Shown here: positions 43,327 to 51,432 of the stretch, piece by piece
How the letters are laid out: each line of letters begins with the position of its first letter
How positions within the stretch are numbered: position 1 is the first letter of the stretch
Assembly (NCBI GenBank): GCA_024233545.1
Contig: JACKPL010000002.1
Span: 186,001 to 250,000, forward strand
Length of the DNA stretch: 64,000 nucleotides
Direction of reading: 5' to 3'
DNA from: a bacterium
Lineage (GTDB): Bacteria > Auribacterota > Auribacteria > Auribacterales > Auribacteraceae
Program-made: the position numbers and the translations under genes
Notes under the pieces: generated by a model
The model's input: only the letters and a program-made list of their open reading frames with translations
Databases searched by the model: none
What the model was told of the DNA's origin: nothing

Positions 43327-44835
43327 ATGTCTGAAGTGAATGTGACCGTAGAATATTTTAAAAATTACATAGCAGGTATGTGGTGTGATGCATTGTCAGG
43401 GGAGGTTTTTGAAAATCGAAACCCGTCAAATAATGATGAGGTAATTGGATTATTCCCTCGTTCTAACAGGCAGGATATTGATGCCGCAGTTGCGGCGGCA
43501 CAAAGCGCGCTTCAACAGTGGCGCAAAGTGCCTCCGCCAGAACGCGGGGAGATACTGTACGAAGCAGGGCGTATAATGAAAGCGCGCAAAAAAGAACTTG
43601 CCGAAATTGTATCCCGTGAAAACGGTAAAACGGTTGCCGGCGCTATGGGTGATGTTCAATCAGGAATTGATATGGCTTTTTATGCGGCAAGCGAAGGGCG
43701 GCGGTGGTTCGGCAATACCGCACATTCCGCACTGCGTAACCGGTTTGCCATGACAAAGCGTTATCCTGTCGGAGTGGTTGGCGTTATTACGTCTTGGAAT
43801 TTTCCTATGGCGATAACCTGTTGGAAAACATTTCCTGCATTGTTATGCGGTAATGCGGTTATCCTCAAGTCGGAAGAAAACACTCCGGAAACAGCAGTGC
43901 ATTTTGCGAAAATTCTCGAGGAAGCGGGGTTGCCAAAAGGTGTTTTGAGCGTCATCCATGGATTGGGAGCGGAAGCAGGCGACGCGTTGGTGAAACATCC
44001 CTGTGTCGATATGATTTCGTTTACCGGTTCAAGCGGCATAGGAAAGATAATCGCGGAGAATTGCGGCCGGCGATTGGCGAAAGTCTCTCTTGAGCTGGGC
44101 GGAAAAAATGCCATTATTGTTATGAATGATGCAAACTTGGATTTAGCGGCGGATGGCGCAATTTGCGGTGCTTTTTCAATTTCAGGACAGCGTTGCACTG
44201 CAACGAGCCGCGCATTTGTTCATGATTCGGTTTACGATGCGTTTATGGATAAACTTCTTGCTTTGACAACCAAACAAAAACTGGGGCCGGGATGGGACGA
44301 TTCATCAACAATTACCCCCTTAATCAGCAAAAAACAGTGCGATAGAGTTCTCGGCTATATTGCGCGTGCCAAGAAACAAGGGGCTCGTATCCTTACCGGA
44401 GGCAATCAGTTGAAGGGCGGTGTCTACGATCAGGGATATTATATTGAACCTACGATTATCGATTCTGTGGCGCCTGATATGGAAATTGCTCAAGATGAAG
44501 TTTTTGGGCCTGTTCTGACAGTTTTTAAAGTCGCTTCTTTTGAACAAGCGGTTCAGATGCATAATACAGCGTCATACGGGTTGTCCGCCTCATTGTTTAC
44601 CAACGATATCAATAAAGCGTTTTCCTTTTTTGATGAAATTCAAACCGGCGTGTGTTACATCAATGCCCCAACGTTTGGTTCTGAACCGCATATGCCGTTT
44701 GGCGGTGTAAAGAATTCCGGATTGGGATACAGAGAAGCAGGCTGGGCGGCAATAGAAGCGTTTTCAGAAGTGAAAACTTTGTATATAGACTACAGCGCCA
44801 AAATACAAAATGTTCAATTCGATACACAAGAATAG
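43327..44835 (+). CDS. NAD(P)-dependent aldehyde dehydrogenase
   Basis: A 502-residue ALDH with the cofactor motif TSWNFPMAITCWKTFPALLC, general base Glu in VSLELGGKNAII, catalytic Cys in SGQRCTATSRAF, and EVFGPVLTVFKV near the C-terminus. It resembles the group of ketoglutarate- or succinate-semialdehyde dehydrogenases but specificity cannot be set by eye. In this operon it may oxidise a sugar aldehyde to an acid. Its ATG follows GTAAAGGAGA, a strong ribosome binding site, 21 bp after the SDR gene. Confidence 0.9.
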   Translation: MSEVNVTVEYFKNYIAGMWCDALSGEVFENRNPSNNDEVIGLFPRSNRQDIDAAVAAAQSALQQWRKVPPPERGEILYEAGRIMKARKKELAEIVSRENGKTVAGAMGDVQSGIDMAFYAASEGRRWFGNTAHSALRNRFAMTKRYPVGVVGVITSWNFPMAITCWKTFPALLCGNAVILKSEENTPETAVHFAKILEEAGLPKGVLSVIHGLGAEAGDALVKHPCVDMISFTGSSGIGKIIAENCGRRLAKVSLELGGKNAIIVMNDANLDLAADGAICGAFSISGQRCTATSRAFVHDSVYDAFMDKLLALTTKQKLGPGWDDSSTITPLISKKQCDRVLGYIARAKKQGARILTGGNQLKGGVYDQGYYIEPTIIDSVAPDMEIAQDEVFGPVLTVFKVASFEQAVQMHNTASYGLSASLFTNDINKAFSFFDEIQTGVCYINAPTFGSEPHMPFGGVKNSGLGYREAGWAAIEAFSEVKTLYIDYSAKIQNVQFDTQE

Positions 44836-44844
44836 GAAACTGCT

Positions 44845-46806
44845 ATGCCAGACGACTGCTTGAAAATTGCGTTTATCCCTTTCGACGAATTCGAGAAAGT
44901 TAAGAAAAGCTCGATTGATAAATTTAAAAAATTACAGCTTATTAGTGATATGTGCAGAGTAAATGCCTTTTCGGAAGTTAAGAAAGCAGGTTCCGGACAT
45001 TTAGGTTCAAGCTTGAGTGCGTTGGATATTTTTACGTTGTTATATCTCGATGAAATGAATACTGTTTCGGTTGGGCTTACACATCCTGGCCGTGACATCT
45101 TTTTTTCTTCAAAAGGGCATGATTGTCCCGGGCAATATGCTGTTTTTTTCGCCGCAGGGATAGTACCGTTAGAAAAATTGGTGTTGTTGAGAAGATTAGG
45201 CGGGTTAGATGGGCATCCTGATGTAAAAATACCCGGGGTGGAAGCAAATTCCGGATCGCTTGGGATGGGAATTTCCAAAGCAAAAGGCATTGCGCTTGCA
45301 AAACAGCTGAGCGGCAGTAAAGGGCGGGTTTTTGTAATGACCGGCGATGGAGAACTTCAAGAAGGGCAAATTTGGGAGTCGTTACAGACAGCCTCTTATC
45401 AAAAATGTAATAATATTACGGCCATAATCGACCACAACAAAATTCAAACAGACAAATTATGTTCAGAAATTATAGATATCGGCGATATTGCCGCAAAATT
45501 CTCTTCGTTCGGCTGGCATGTTGAACGGTGTGACGGACATGATTTCCGAGCGATGAGCGATGTTTTTAACCGCTTAAAAACGATTGACAATAAACCCAAA
45601 GCAATCATAGCGGATACGGTCAAAGGTAAAGGAATATCCTTTATGGAAGGCACTCAAGCATTACGCGATGGAGATGGCTTATACAAGTGGCATTCCGGAG
45701 CGCCGAACGACAGCGATTATGAACGAGGTTTTGACGAACTAATAGAATCGGTCAACCGCCAATACTCCGCATATGGGCTGGGAAGAGTGTCGTCTATTGT
45801 TGTAGAAACACGAGAGAAAAATAGAATAACCCTTAAAACCACTGCTGAAAAAGTAGTGTCTGCGTATGGCGAGGCTTTGGTAGAGTGGGGTGCAAAGCGC
45901 AAAGACATTGTTGTACTTGATGCAGACCTGTCTGCAGACTGTGGCGTGAGAGATTTTGAAAATGCCTTTCCCGACCGTTTTTTAGAGCATGGTATTGCTG
46001 AGCAAGATATGGTATCTACTGCCGGAGGGCTTGCGTTACAAGGATATTTGCCGATTGTCAATTCATTCGGCGTATTTCTAGCTTCACGGGCAAATGAACA
46101 AATTTATGCAAATGCAACTGAGAAAACCAAAATAATTTATGCATGCCACTATGCAGGGTTAATACCTGCAGGGCCGGGAAAATCACATCAAAGTTTGAGA
46201 GATATTTCCTTGCTAGGATCGTTGCCGAATTTGATCGCTCTTGAACCGTGTAACGCTTTTGAAACAAAAAAAGTTGTTGATTGGTGCGTTTCCGAAGCAA
46301 AAGAAAATTGCCTTATACGGCTCATTATTTCTCCTTCTCCCCGAACAATCGAATTACCGGCAGATTATACTTTTACTTATGGAAAAGGAAGTGTACTGCA
46401 TGATGGCGCTGACGCCGTATTGTTCAGCTATGGGCCGGTGATGCTCAACGAAGCGCTAACAGCGGCGGATATACTGCATGGGTATGGTATACAGTTGAAA
46501 GTAGTTAACATGCCATGGCTTAACAGAATAGATTTACCATGGCTTGAAGAAACCGTAGGAGCGTGCCCATTCATCTATACGTTAGACAATCATTTTGCCG
46601 TCGGAGGTTTGGGTGATTGTATGCTTAACAGTATTATTGGATCAAAGTTTCTTGTTCAGAAAGGTTTCTTTAAGTTTGCGGTAACGGAATTCCCTGCCTG
46701 CGGAACACCGCAGGAGACTCTGCAGTTCCACCGTCTCGACGGCAAGAGTATTGCAGATGCAATTATAAAACAAAAAAAGTATGTTGATGTCTATTCCACG
46801 GTATAA
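44845..46806 (+). CDS. Transketolase-family enzyme
   Basis: A full-length 653-residue transketolase with both halves in one chain. The thiamine diphosphate domain has AGSGHLGSSLSALDIFTLLY, GHDCPGQYAVFFA, TGDGELQEGQIWES and IIDHNKIQTD. The pyrimidine-binding domain has VLDADLSADCGV and the essential Glu in EHGIAEQDMVSTAGGLAL. It transfers a two-carbon ketol unit. Embedded between ALDH and export genes it is more likely dedicated to an unusual sugar than to the pentose phosphate pathway. Similar transketolase-like genes are known in some polysaccharide clusters. Confidence 0.88.
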   Translation: MPDDCLKIAFIPFDEFEKVKKSSIDKFKKLQLISDMCRVNAFSEVKKAGSGHLGSSLSALDIFTLLYLDEMNTVSVGLTHPGRDIFFSSKGHDCPGQYAVFFAAGIVPLEKLVLLRRLGGLDGHPDVKIPGVEANSGSLGMGISKAKGIALAKQLSGSKGRVFVMTGDGELQEGQIWESLQTASYQKCNNITAIIDHNKIQTDKLCSEIIDIGDIAAKFSSFGWHVERCDGHDFRAMSDVFNRLKTIDNKPKAIIADTVKGKGISFMEGTQALRDGDGLYKWHSGAPNDSDYERGFDELIESVNRQYSAYGLGRVSSIVVETREKNRITLKTTAEKVVSAYGEALVEWGAKRKDIVVLDADLSADCGVRDFENAFPDRFLEHGIAEQDMVSTAGGLALQGYLPIVNSFGVFLASRANEQIYANATEKTKIIYACHYAGLIPAGPGKSHQSLRDISLLGSLPNLIALEPCNAFETKKVVDWCVSEAKENCLIRLIISPSPRTIELPADYTFTYGKGSVLHDGADAVLFSYGPVMLNEALTAADILHGYGIQLKVVNMPWLNRIDLPWLEETVGACPFIYTLDNHFAVGGLGDCMLNSIIGSKFLVQKGFFKFAVTEFPACGTPQETLQFHRLDGKSIADAIIKQKKYVDVYSTV

Positions 46807-46824
46807 GTCGTAGGATGTAACCAT

Positions 46825-47634
46825 ATGAATTGCGCTGTAAAAAAAGCAAACCGGCCTTTTGGGCATTATGCCAATTCTGTAGTGCGGATCGGATGGCTGT
46901 TGTTTCTCAGAGACTTTATGTATCGGTACCGCCAAACGTTTCTTGGGTATTTTTGGGCATTTATCAAGCCATTGCTGATGGGGGTGCCGATCATACTTGT
47001 CGGGCGTCAATTTGATTTAGGGGATAACAACGCTGAAGTCCCCTATGAAGTATATTCGTTTATCGGATTGATTTTCTATAATATTTTCTGGGATTCCGTC
47101 ATATTCCCTCAATGGATTATGCGGCGCACAATAAAAGTTATTCAAAATGCTCCGTTTCCTCATGAAGCTGTCCTTGTTTCAAGCATATTTTACGTATTGT
47201 TCAACACGGTTGTGTACCTTTTTCTGATGACGATCGTTATTGTATTGTTTAAAACCCCTGTGGCATTATCTGTTTTTTTCACGCTTATGAGTATCCCGTT
47301 AATGATGCTTGCAGGGATATCCATAGGCATTTATTTTGCGCCGACAGTGTTAGTTTATCTTGATGTGCGCTATAGTTTATCTTTTATTTCCAATATACTT
47401 ATGTGGAGCGCTCCCATAGTATACAAACAACCTGAAACAGGGCTTTTATCAAATATAAATCGATGGAATCCGATTACGTATTTAATTTCTCTTCCAAGGG
47501 ATTTATTGTTCGGCACACAGAATGGACATATCATGTTTTTTGTGATAAGCTTGCTCTTTTTCTTTGTGTTGCTGGCAGTTGGACTAAACTATTTTTATCG
47601 AGCAATGTCAATAGCAATCGATCAAATCATATAG
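46825..47634 (+). CDS. ABC-2 polysaccharide export permease (Wzm/KpsM-like)
   Basis: A 269-residue membrane protein with six hydrophobic segments and the N-terminal amphipathic region typical of ABC-2 polysaccharide exporters (FLRDFMYRYRQTFLGYFWAF). It also has SFIGLIFYNIFWDSVIFPQW and the late MWSAPIVYKQ and NPITYLISLPRDLLFG. It should form the homodimeric channel for a lipid-linked polymer in the inner membrane. The partner ATPase would be Wzt; the only candidate in the window, at 49582, has lost its ATPase motifs. It lies 18 bp after the transketolase gene. Confidence 0.85.
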   Translation: MNCAVKKANRPFGHYANSVVRIGWLLFLRDFMYRYRQTFLGYFWAFIKPLLMGVPIILVGRQFDLGDNNAEVPYEVYSFIGLIFYNIFWDSVIFPQWIMRRTIKVIQNAPFPHEAVLVSSIFYVLFNTVVYLFLMTIVIVLFKTPVALSVFFTLMSIPLMMLAGISIGIYFAPTVLVYLDVRYSLSFISNILMWSAPIVYKQPETGLLSNINRWNPITYLISLPRDLLFGTQNGHIMFFVISLLFFFVLLAVGLNYFYRAMSIAIDQII

Positions 47635-47642
47635 GAAGTGAC

Positions 47643-49622
47643 ATGGTGAATGTATTAACCGAAAAACAAACTACCGAGTATGAAATTTATCTTGATGTTC
47701 GCGATCAGGTTTTGAAAATTTTGGCTGAGGAAAAGAACTTATCTACTGCATCTCCGAGCGAATACTGGAGAGAAGAGTTAGCAAATTTTGATTATATGCT
47801 TGAGGCGTCTCCGCTGATAATTCGTAAATTGCGCCATCATACGTTTCATGTTACAGGATTGAGGGTTTACGAATACCGAACCAACCAGCATGAACGAAAA
47901 AAAGCATTGGAAGACCGGCTTAATAAACTCAAAGAAATTGGAGGGAAACATTTAATTGTGCCGGAATCAAAAATTCTTGGCGGATTTGGGCATGAGATTA
48001 ACGGACAGTTATATAATATAGATACTTTGAAGTTCGCTGAAGTATTTATCGCGCTTGACCGATATGGGATACTCGATATTTTCCGCCAATCCAATCAAAG
48101 AAAATTGGTATGGGAAATCGGTGCCGGATGGGGTGGGTTCGGTTACCAATTTAAAACATTGTTTCCTAATACAACATATATGATTACCGATTTGCCCGAG
48201 TTATTTATCTTTTCAGCAGTCTATTTGCAAACAGCGTTTCCCGATGCCCGAATTGCAATCTGCAACCGCGATAATATAAAATCTGTATGCCGCGAATGGG
48301 ATTCCTATGATTTTATCTTTATTCCCAATACTCTAAATGAGTTGGTTGCGGCATGTGACCCTACGCTGATGATAAATATGGTTTCTTTTCAAGAGATGAC
48401 TACCCAGCAAGTAAGTAATTATGTGCGTAAAGCAATGGAGTTGCAGTGCCCCTACCTGTACAGCATGAATCGTGACAAATCTGCGTATAATACTGAAATA
48501 ACAAATGTGCGAAAGATTATCAGGCAATACTACCGCATTGATGAATGCGTTGTTTTAGATACCGATTATACTGCAGGCGCAAAAGGGAGTTCATCCGGCA
48601 ATTTTCTGAAAAGAAATTATCGGCAAGTTATTGGTAATCTGCGTGTTGCCGATAGAAAAAAAGAACCTGTCCCAAACCCTAAAGTGGCAGTAGGCATGAC
48701 AGTGTATAATGGCGGAGTATATATTGAAAATGCGCTGGAATCAATTCTTGCCCAAACATATGAAGATTTTGTTCTCTACGTTTTTGATGATGCGTCTACC
48801 GATAATTCTGAATCCATTATCCGCGCATATATGGAGAATGATAAACGGATAATCTATTACAAATCTCCTCAGAGAAACGGGATGGTTAAGGCATGGCGGT
48901 TAGCATATGAAAATAGTCGCAAACAATTTCCTGAAATCGAATATTTTGCATGGGCAAGTGACCATGATGTGTGGAGTACTCAATGGCTCAAAGCATTGAT
49001 GGATTCTATGGAAACTCATCCTACCGCCGCTCTTGCGTATCCCTACACTCAGCATATTGATGATAAAGGTGATATTGCATCTATGGAACTGACACGTTTT
49101 TTTGTTGTGGATACCCCTAATCCGCACAAGCGGTTCAGAAGGGTGTGTAAGAAAATTTTCGGTGCAGGAAATATGGTATATGGATTGTTTAGGGTATCAA
49201 TGTTTGAAAAAACGGGTATTTTTAGAAATATAGTATTTCCCGATAGGTTTCTCATGATAGAATTATCCCTTTGGGGAGAATTTTTACAAGTCCCTCGTGT
49301 GTTATGGTATAGGCGGAAATTATCGGCAACTTCAATTCAGAGACAGAGGAAAAGTTTGTTCCCGCCCTCTAAAACACCTCTTTCCTCTTATTTGCCATGG
49401 TGGTTCATTTTTACATGTGTCTTCATGAAAGATTATTTATTGACACGTAAAAATGATTTAGGCTTGTCGTTAAAGGAAAGATGCGCAATGACAGCAGATA
49501 TTCTCGTTACACAATTTTCAAAAAGTACTAGTAAACGAATAAAAAAACATCTTTCTGCAAGAAAAAAGATGTGGGATTTGTATGTTAAAATTAAAAAACA
49601 TTTCAAAAGTAATATCCAATAA
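47643..49622 (+). CDS. Bifunctional putative sugar O-methyltransferase and GT2 glycosyltransferase
   Basis: I set the start at ATG 47643 behind AGGAAG, not at in-frame starts inside the permease gene, giving 659 residues. Residues 1-330 are a SAM-dependent putative sugar O-methyltransferase: VWEIGAGWGGFGYQFKTLFP is motif I, then MITDLPELFIFSAVYLQTAF and DFIFIPNTLNEL. From about residue 345 a GT-A family 2 glycosyltransferase follows: AVGMTVYNGGVYIENALESI, LYVFDDASTDNSESIIRAYM and SDHD (the DxD position). The linked functions suggest that methylation and sugar addition happen on the same residue, perhaps at a chain end. It overlaps the next gene by 41 bp. Confidence 0.82.
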   Translation: MVNVLTEKQTTEYEIYLDVRDQVLKILAEEKNLSTASPSEYWREELANFDYMLEASPLIIRKLRHHTFHVTGLRVYEYRTNQHERKKALEDRLNKLKEIGGKHLIVPESKILGGFGHEINGQLYNIDTLKFAEVFIALDRYGILDIFRQSNQRKLVWEIGAGWGGFGYQFKTLFPNTTYMITDLPELFIFSAVYLQTAFPDARIAICNRDNIKSVCREWDSYDFIFIPNTLNELVAACDPTLMINMVSFQEMTTQQVSNYVRKAMELQCPYLYSMNRDKSAYNTEITNVRKIIRQYYRIDECVVLDTDYTAGAKGSSSGNFLKRNYRQVIGNLRVADRKKEPVPNPKVAVGMTVYNGGVYIENALESILAQTYEDFVLYVFDDASTDNSESIIRAYMENDKRIIYYKSPQRNGMVKAWRLAYENSRKQFPEIEYFAWASDHDVWSTQWLKALMDSMETHPTAALAYPYTQHIDDKGDIASMELTRFFVVDTPNPHKRFRRVCKKIFGAGNMVYGLFRVSMFEKTGIFRNIVFPDRFLMIELSLWGEFLQVPRVLWYRRKLSATSIQRQRKSLFPPSKTPLSSYLPWWFIFTCVFMKDYLLTRKNDLGLSLKERCAMTADILVTQFSKSTSKRIKKHLSARKKMWDLYVKIKKHFKSNIQ

Positions 49623-51405
49623 TATCGATAAATCGCGGCTCCGTGCGATTATACATATGTTTTTGAAAGTTCCTGTCAGGTTTGGTGCGCTTAAGAAAGA
49701 CCAGTATTGTATTCTTAAAGATGTGTCTCTGTCGGTGGATTATAACGATAAAGTACTTATTCTGAGTATTTCACCGAAGGAACTTTCGGTATTGTCGCGT
49801 TTAATGTGCAGGTTGACATATCCGACGGCAGGAAAAATGAATATAACCGGGAGTACCCGTCGTATTGCAGTAGACAAGTTAGGCAACACCCCTTTAATGA
49901 CAATAAAAGAATATGTATGGATGATCGGCACAATTTTTACCAATGATTATTCTCGGCTGAATCAGCAATTATCGGCAGTTTTAGAGGATTGCGGTTTTAA
50001 AGATCAAGAACAGGTAAAATTGAGTAATTGCGAGAACGCTATAATTAGAGATTTAACTTTTTATACCTGTGTTTCTTTGGATGCCGATGTCTTTATTTTT
50101 GATAATATGTTTACTACAGGAACTGGAGCTCTCCGCGAAAAAAGCGATGCAAAAGTGCAGGAAATCTTTCGAACTAAAACAACGGTGGCTCTTACCTGTT
50201 CACCTGAAACTCTGCCGCCCTGTGCTTTTTCTAAAGCAATTGTGATACATGATGGGAAAATATGTTATGAAGGCGATGCGCAAACTGCTATCCGCGGTTT
50301 CAACCTGCTCAGAGAATTTCTCAGTGTTGAAGGGAATGACAACAATGGAGTGCCGGTTTCATTTCAGTCGCTCTTTGACGGCAACCCTGTTCAGCACTCA
50401 ACCAATACTATAGAACCGATAGAACACGTTGCGCCGATGCCTCCCAAAGCGCACGAGTTACTGCAAAAAATAGCTGACAGCGGACAGCCAATCATTGTCG
50501 GCCCGTTTTTATCGGAAGTAAGTTTTGAACTGCTCTATTGGATTCCCTTTTTAAGGGCGATTCAAAAACGGTACCGGATTGCTCCAAACCGTTTGGTTGC
50601 CGTATCTCGTTTCGGTGCAGATGGTTGGTACAAGGATTTTTGTTCGGAGTATGTTGATGTGCTTGATTTTTATTCCAGCCAAGAGTTTAAGGAAAAGCAG
50701 GAAAAACGCATAGAAACTGTCGGTGGAATAAAGCAGTTTACCATTACAGATTTTGAATATGAAATTATTAGGAATACTGCTCAGAAATATGATTTGGATG
50801 CCTATCAATATATTAGTCCGGCTTTGATGTATAATTTATTCCGCCCCTCATGGAAAAATATTGTTCCGCTTGATACTATGTTCCAGCTCCTTGAATATGG
50901 TTCTTTTCCACAGCCGCGCACAAATAAAGCGCCGTTTCTTCCTGACGAATATATAGCGTTTCGGTTCGATTTTAATCCCTTTTTCCCTGATACTGAAGAA
51001 ACAAGAAATTTTATAAAAAACATCCTTTCTGCAGTGGCGGAATGGTGTACAGTTGTTGTGTTAAATGCTCATGATTCACCTGAGTTTTATGCCGAAATAA
51101 AACGAGAATTGAAGGAAAAATTGTTTTTGTGCCAAAATTTAGGAGACAATAGAGAAAGTTATACTATCCAAACACACATCATTTCGCATGCAAAAACATT
51201 TATTGGGTCGTGGATAAGCGAGTCGTTTATTGCGCCGTTTTGCCATACCAAAACTATCGGTTTGCTCGATAAAACCATCGGCAATTATCCGTCGCATCTT
51301 GAAACGTCTCGATATCTGTTTAAGTCTCTTCCTGAAAATAGTTTTGTGCTTTTGAAAATTTCAGATGCTGTTCCAGAACAAATAATGCGTATTTGTAAAA
51401 AATAA
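49582..51405 (+). CDS. Degenerate Wzt-like ABC protein fused to a C-terminal domain
   Basis: Residues 1-250 align with polysaccharide-export ATPases (LKLKNISKVIS, CILKDVSLSVDYNDKVLI, ending KAIVIHDGKICYEGDAQ), but the catalytic motifs are gone. Walker A is ISPKELSVLSRL instead of G-x-x-G-x-G-K-S/T. The signature is KLSNCENAIIRDL instead of YSSGM-type. Walker B has FDNM with Asn for the catalytic Glu, and the H-loop is TCSPET without His. Residues about 290-607 form an alpha/beta domain (GPFLSEVSFELLYWIPFLRA, FRFDFNPFFPDTEETRNF, HAKTFIGSWISESFIAPFCH) resembling GT-B or GT9-type transferases, with weak confidence. It probably targets the exporter as a non-hydrolytic subunit or links chain processing to export. 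The translation is open throughout, so it is not simply a decayed gene. Confidence 0.75.
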   Translation: MLKLKNISKVISNNIDKSRLRAIIHMFLKVPVRFGALKKDQYCILKDVSLSVDYNDKVLILSISPKELSVLSRLMCRLTYPTAGKMNITGSTRRIAVDKLGNTPLMTIKEYVWMIGTIFTNDYSRLNQQLSAVLEDCGFKDQEQVKLSNCENAIIRDLTFYTCVSLDADVFIFDNMFTTGTGALREKSDAKVQEIFRTKTTVALTCSPETLPPCAFSKAIVIHDGKICYEGDAQTAIRGFNLLREFLSVEGNDNNGVPVSFQSLFDGNPVQHSTNTIEPIEHVAPMPPKAHELLQKIADSGQPIIVGPFLSEVSFELLYWIPFLRAIQKRYRIAPNRLVAVSRFGADGWYKDFCSEYVDVLDFYSSQEFKEKQEKRIETVGGIKQFTITDFEYEIIRNTAQKYDLDAYQYISPALMYNLFRPSWKNIVPLDTMFQLLEYGSFPQPRTNKAPFLPDEYIAFRFDFNPFFPDTEETRNFIKNILSAVAEWCTVVVLNAHDSPEFYAEIKRELKEKLFLCQNLGDNRESYTIQTHIISHAKTFIGSWISESFIAPFCHTKTIGLLDKTIGNYPSHLETSRYLFKSLPENSFVLLKISDAVPEQIMRICKK

Positions 51406-51432
51406 AAAACAGTCAAATGCAATGGGGGGGTA

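Noticed and set aside
47463..47642. Extended N-terminus of the methyltransferase/GT2 gene into the ABC permease gene
   Set aside because: The extension only shadows the permease frame; ATG 47643 has a proper ribosome binding site and starts the domain.
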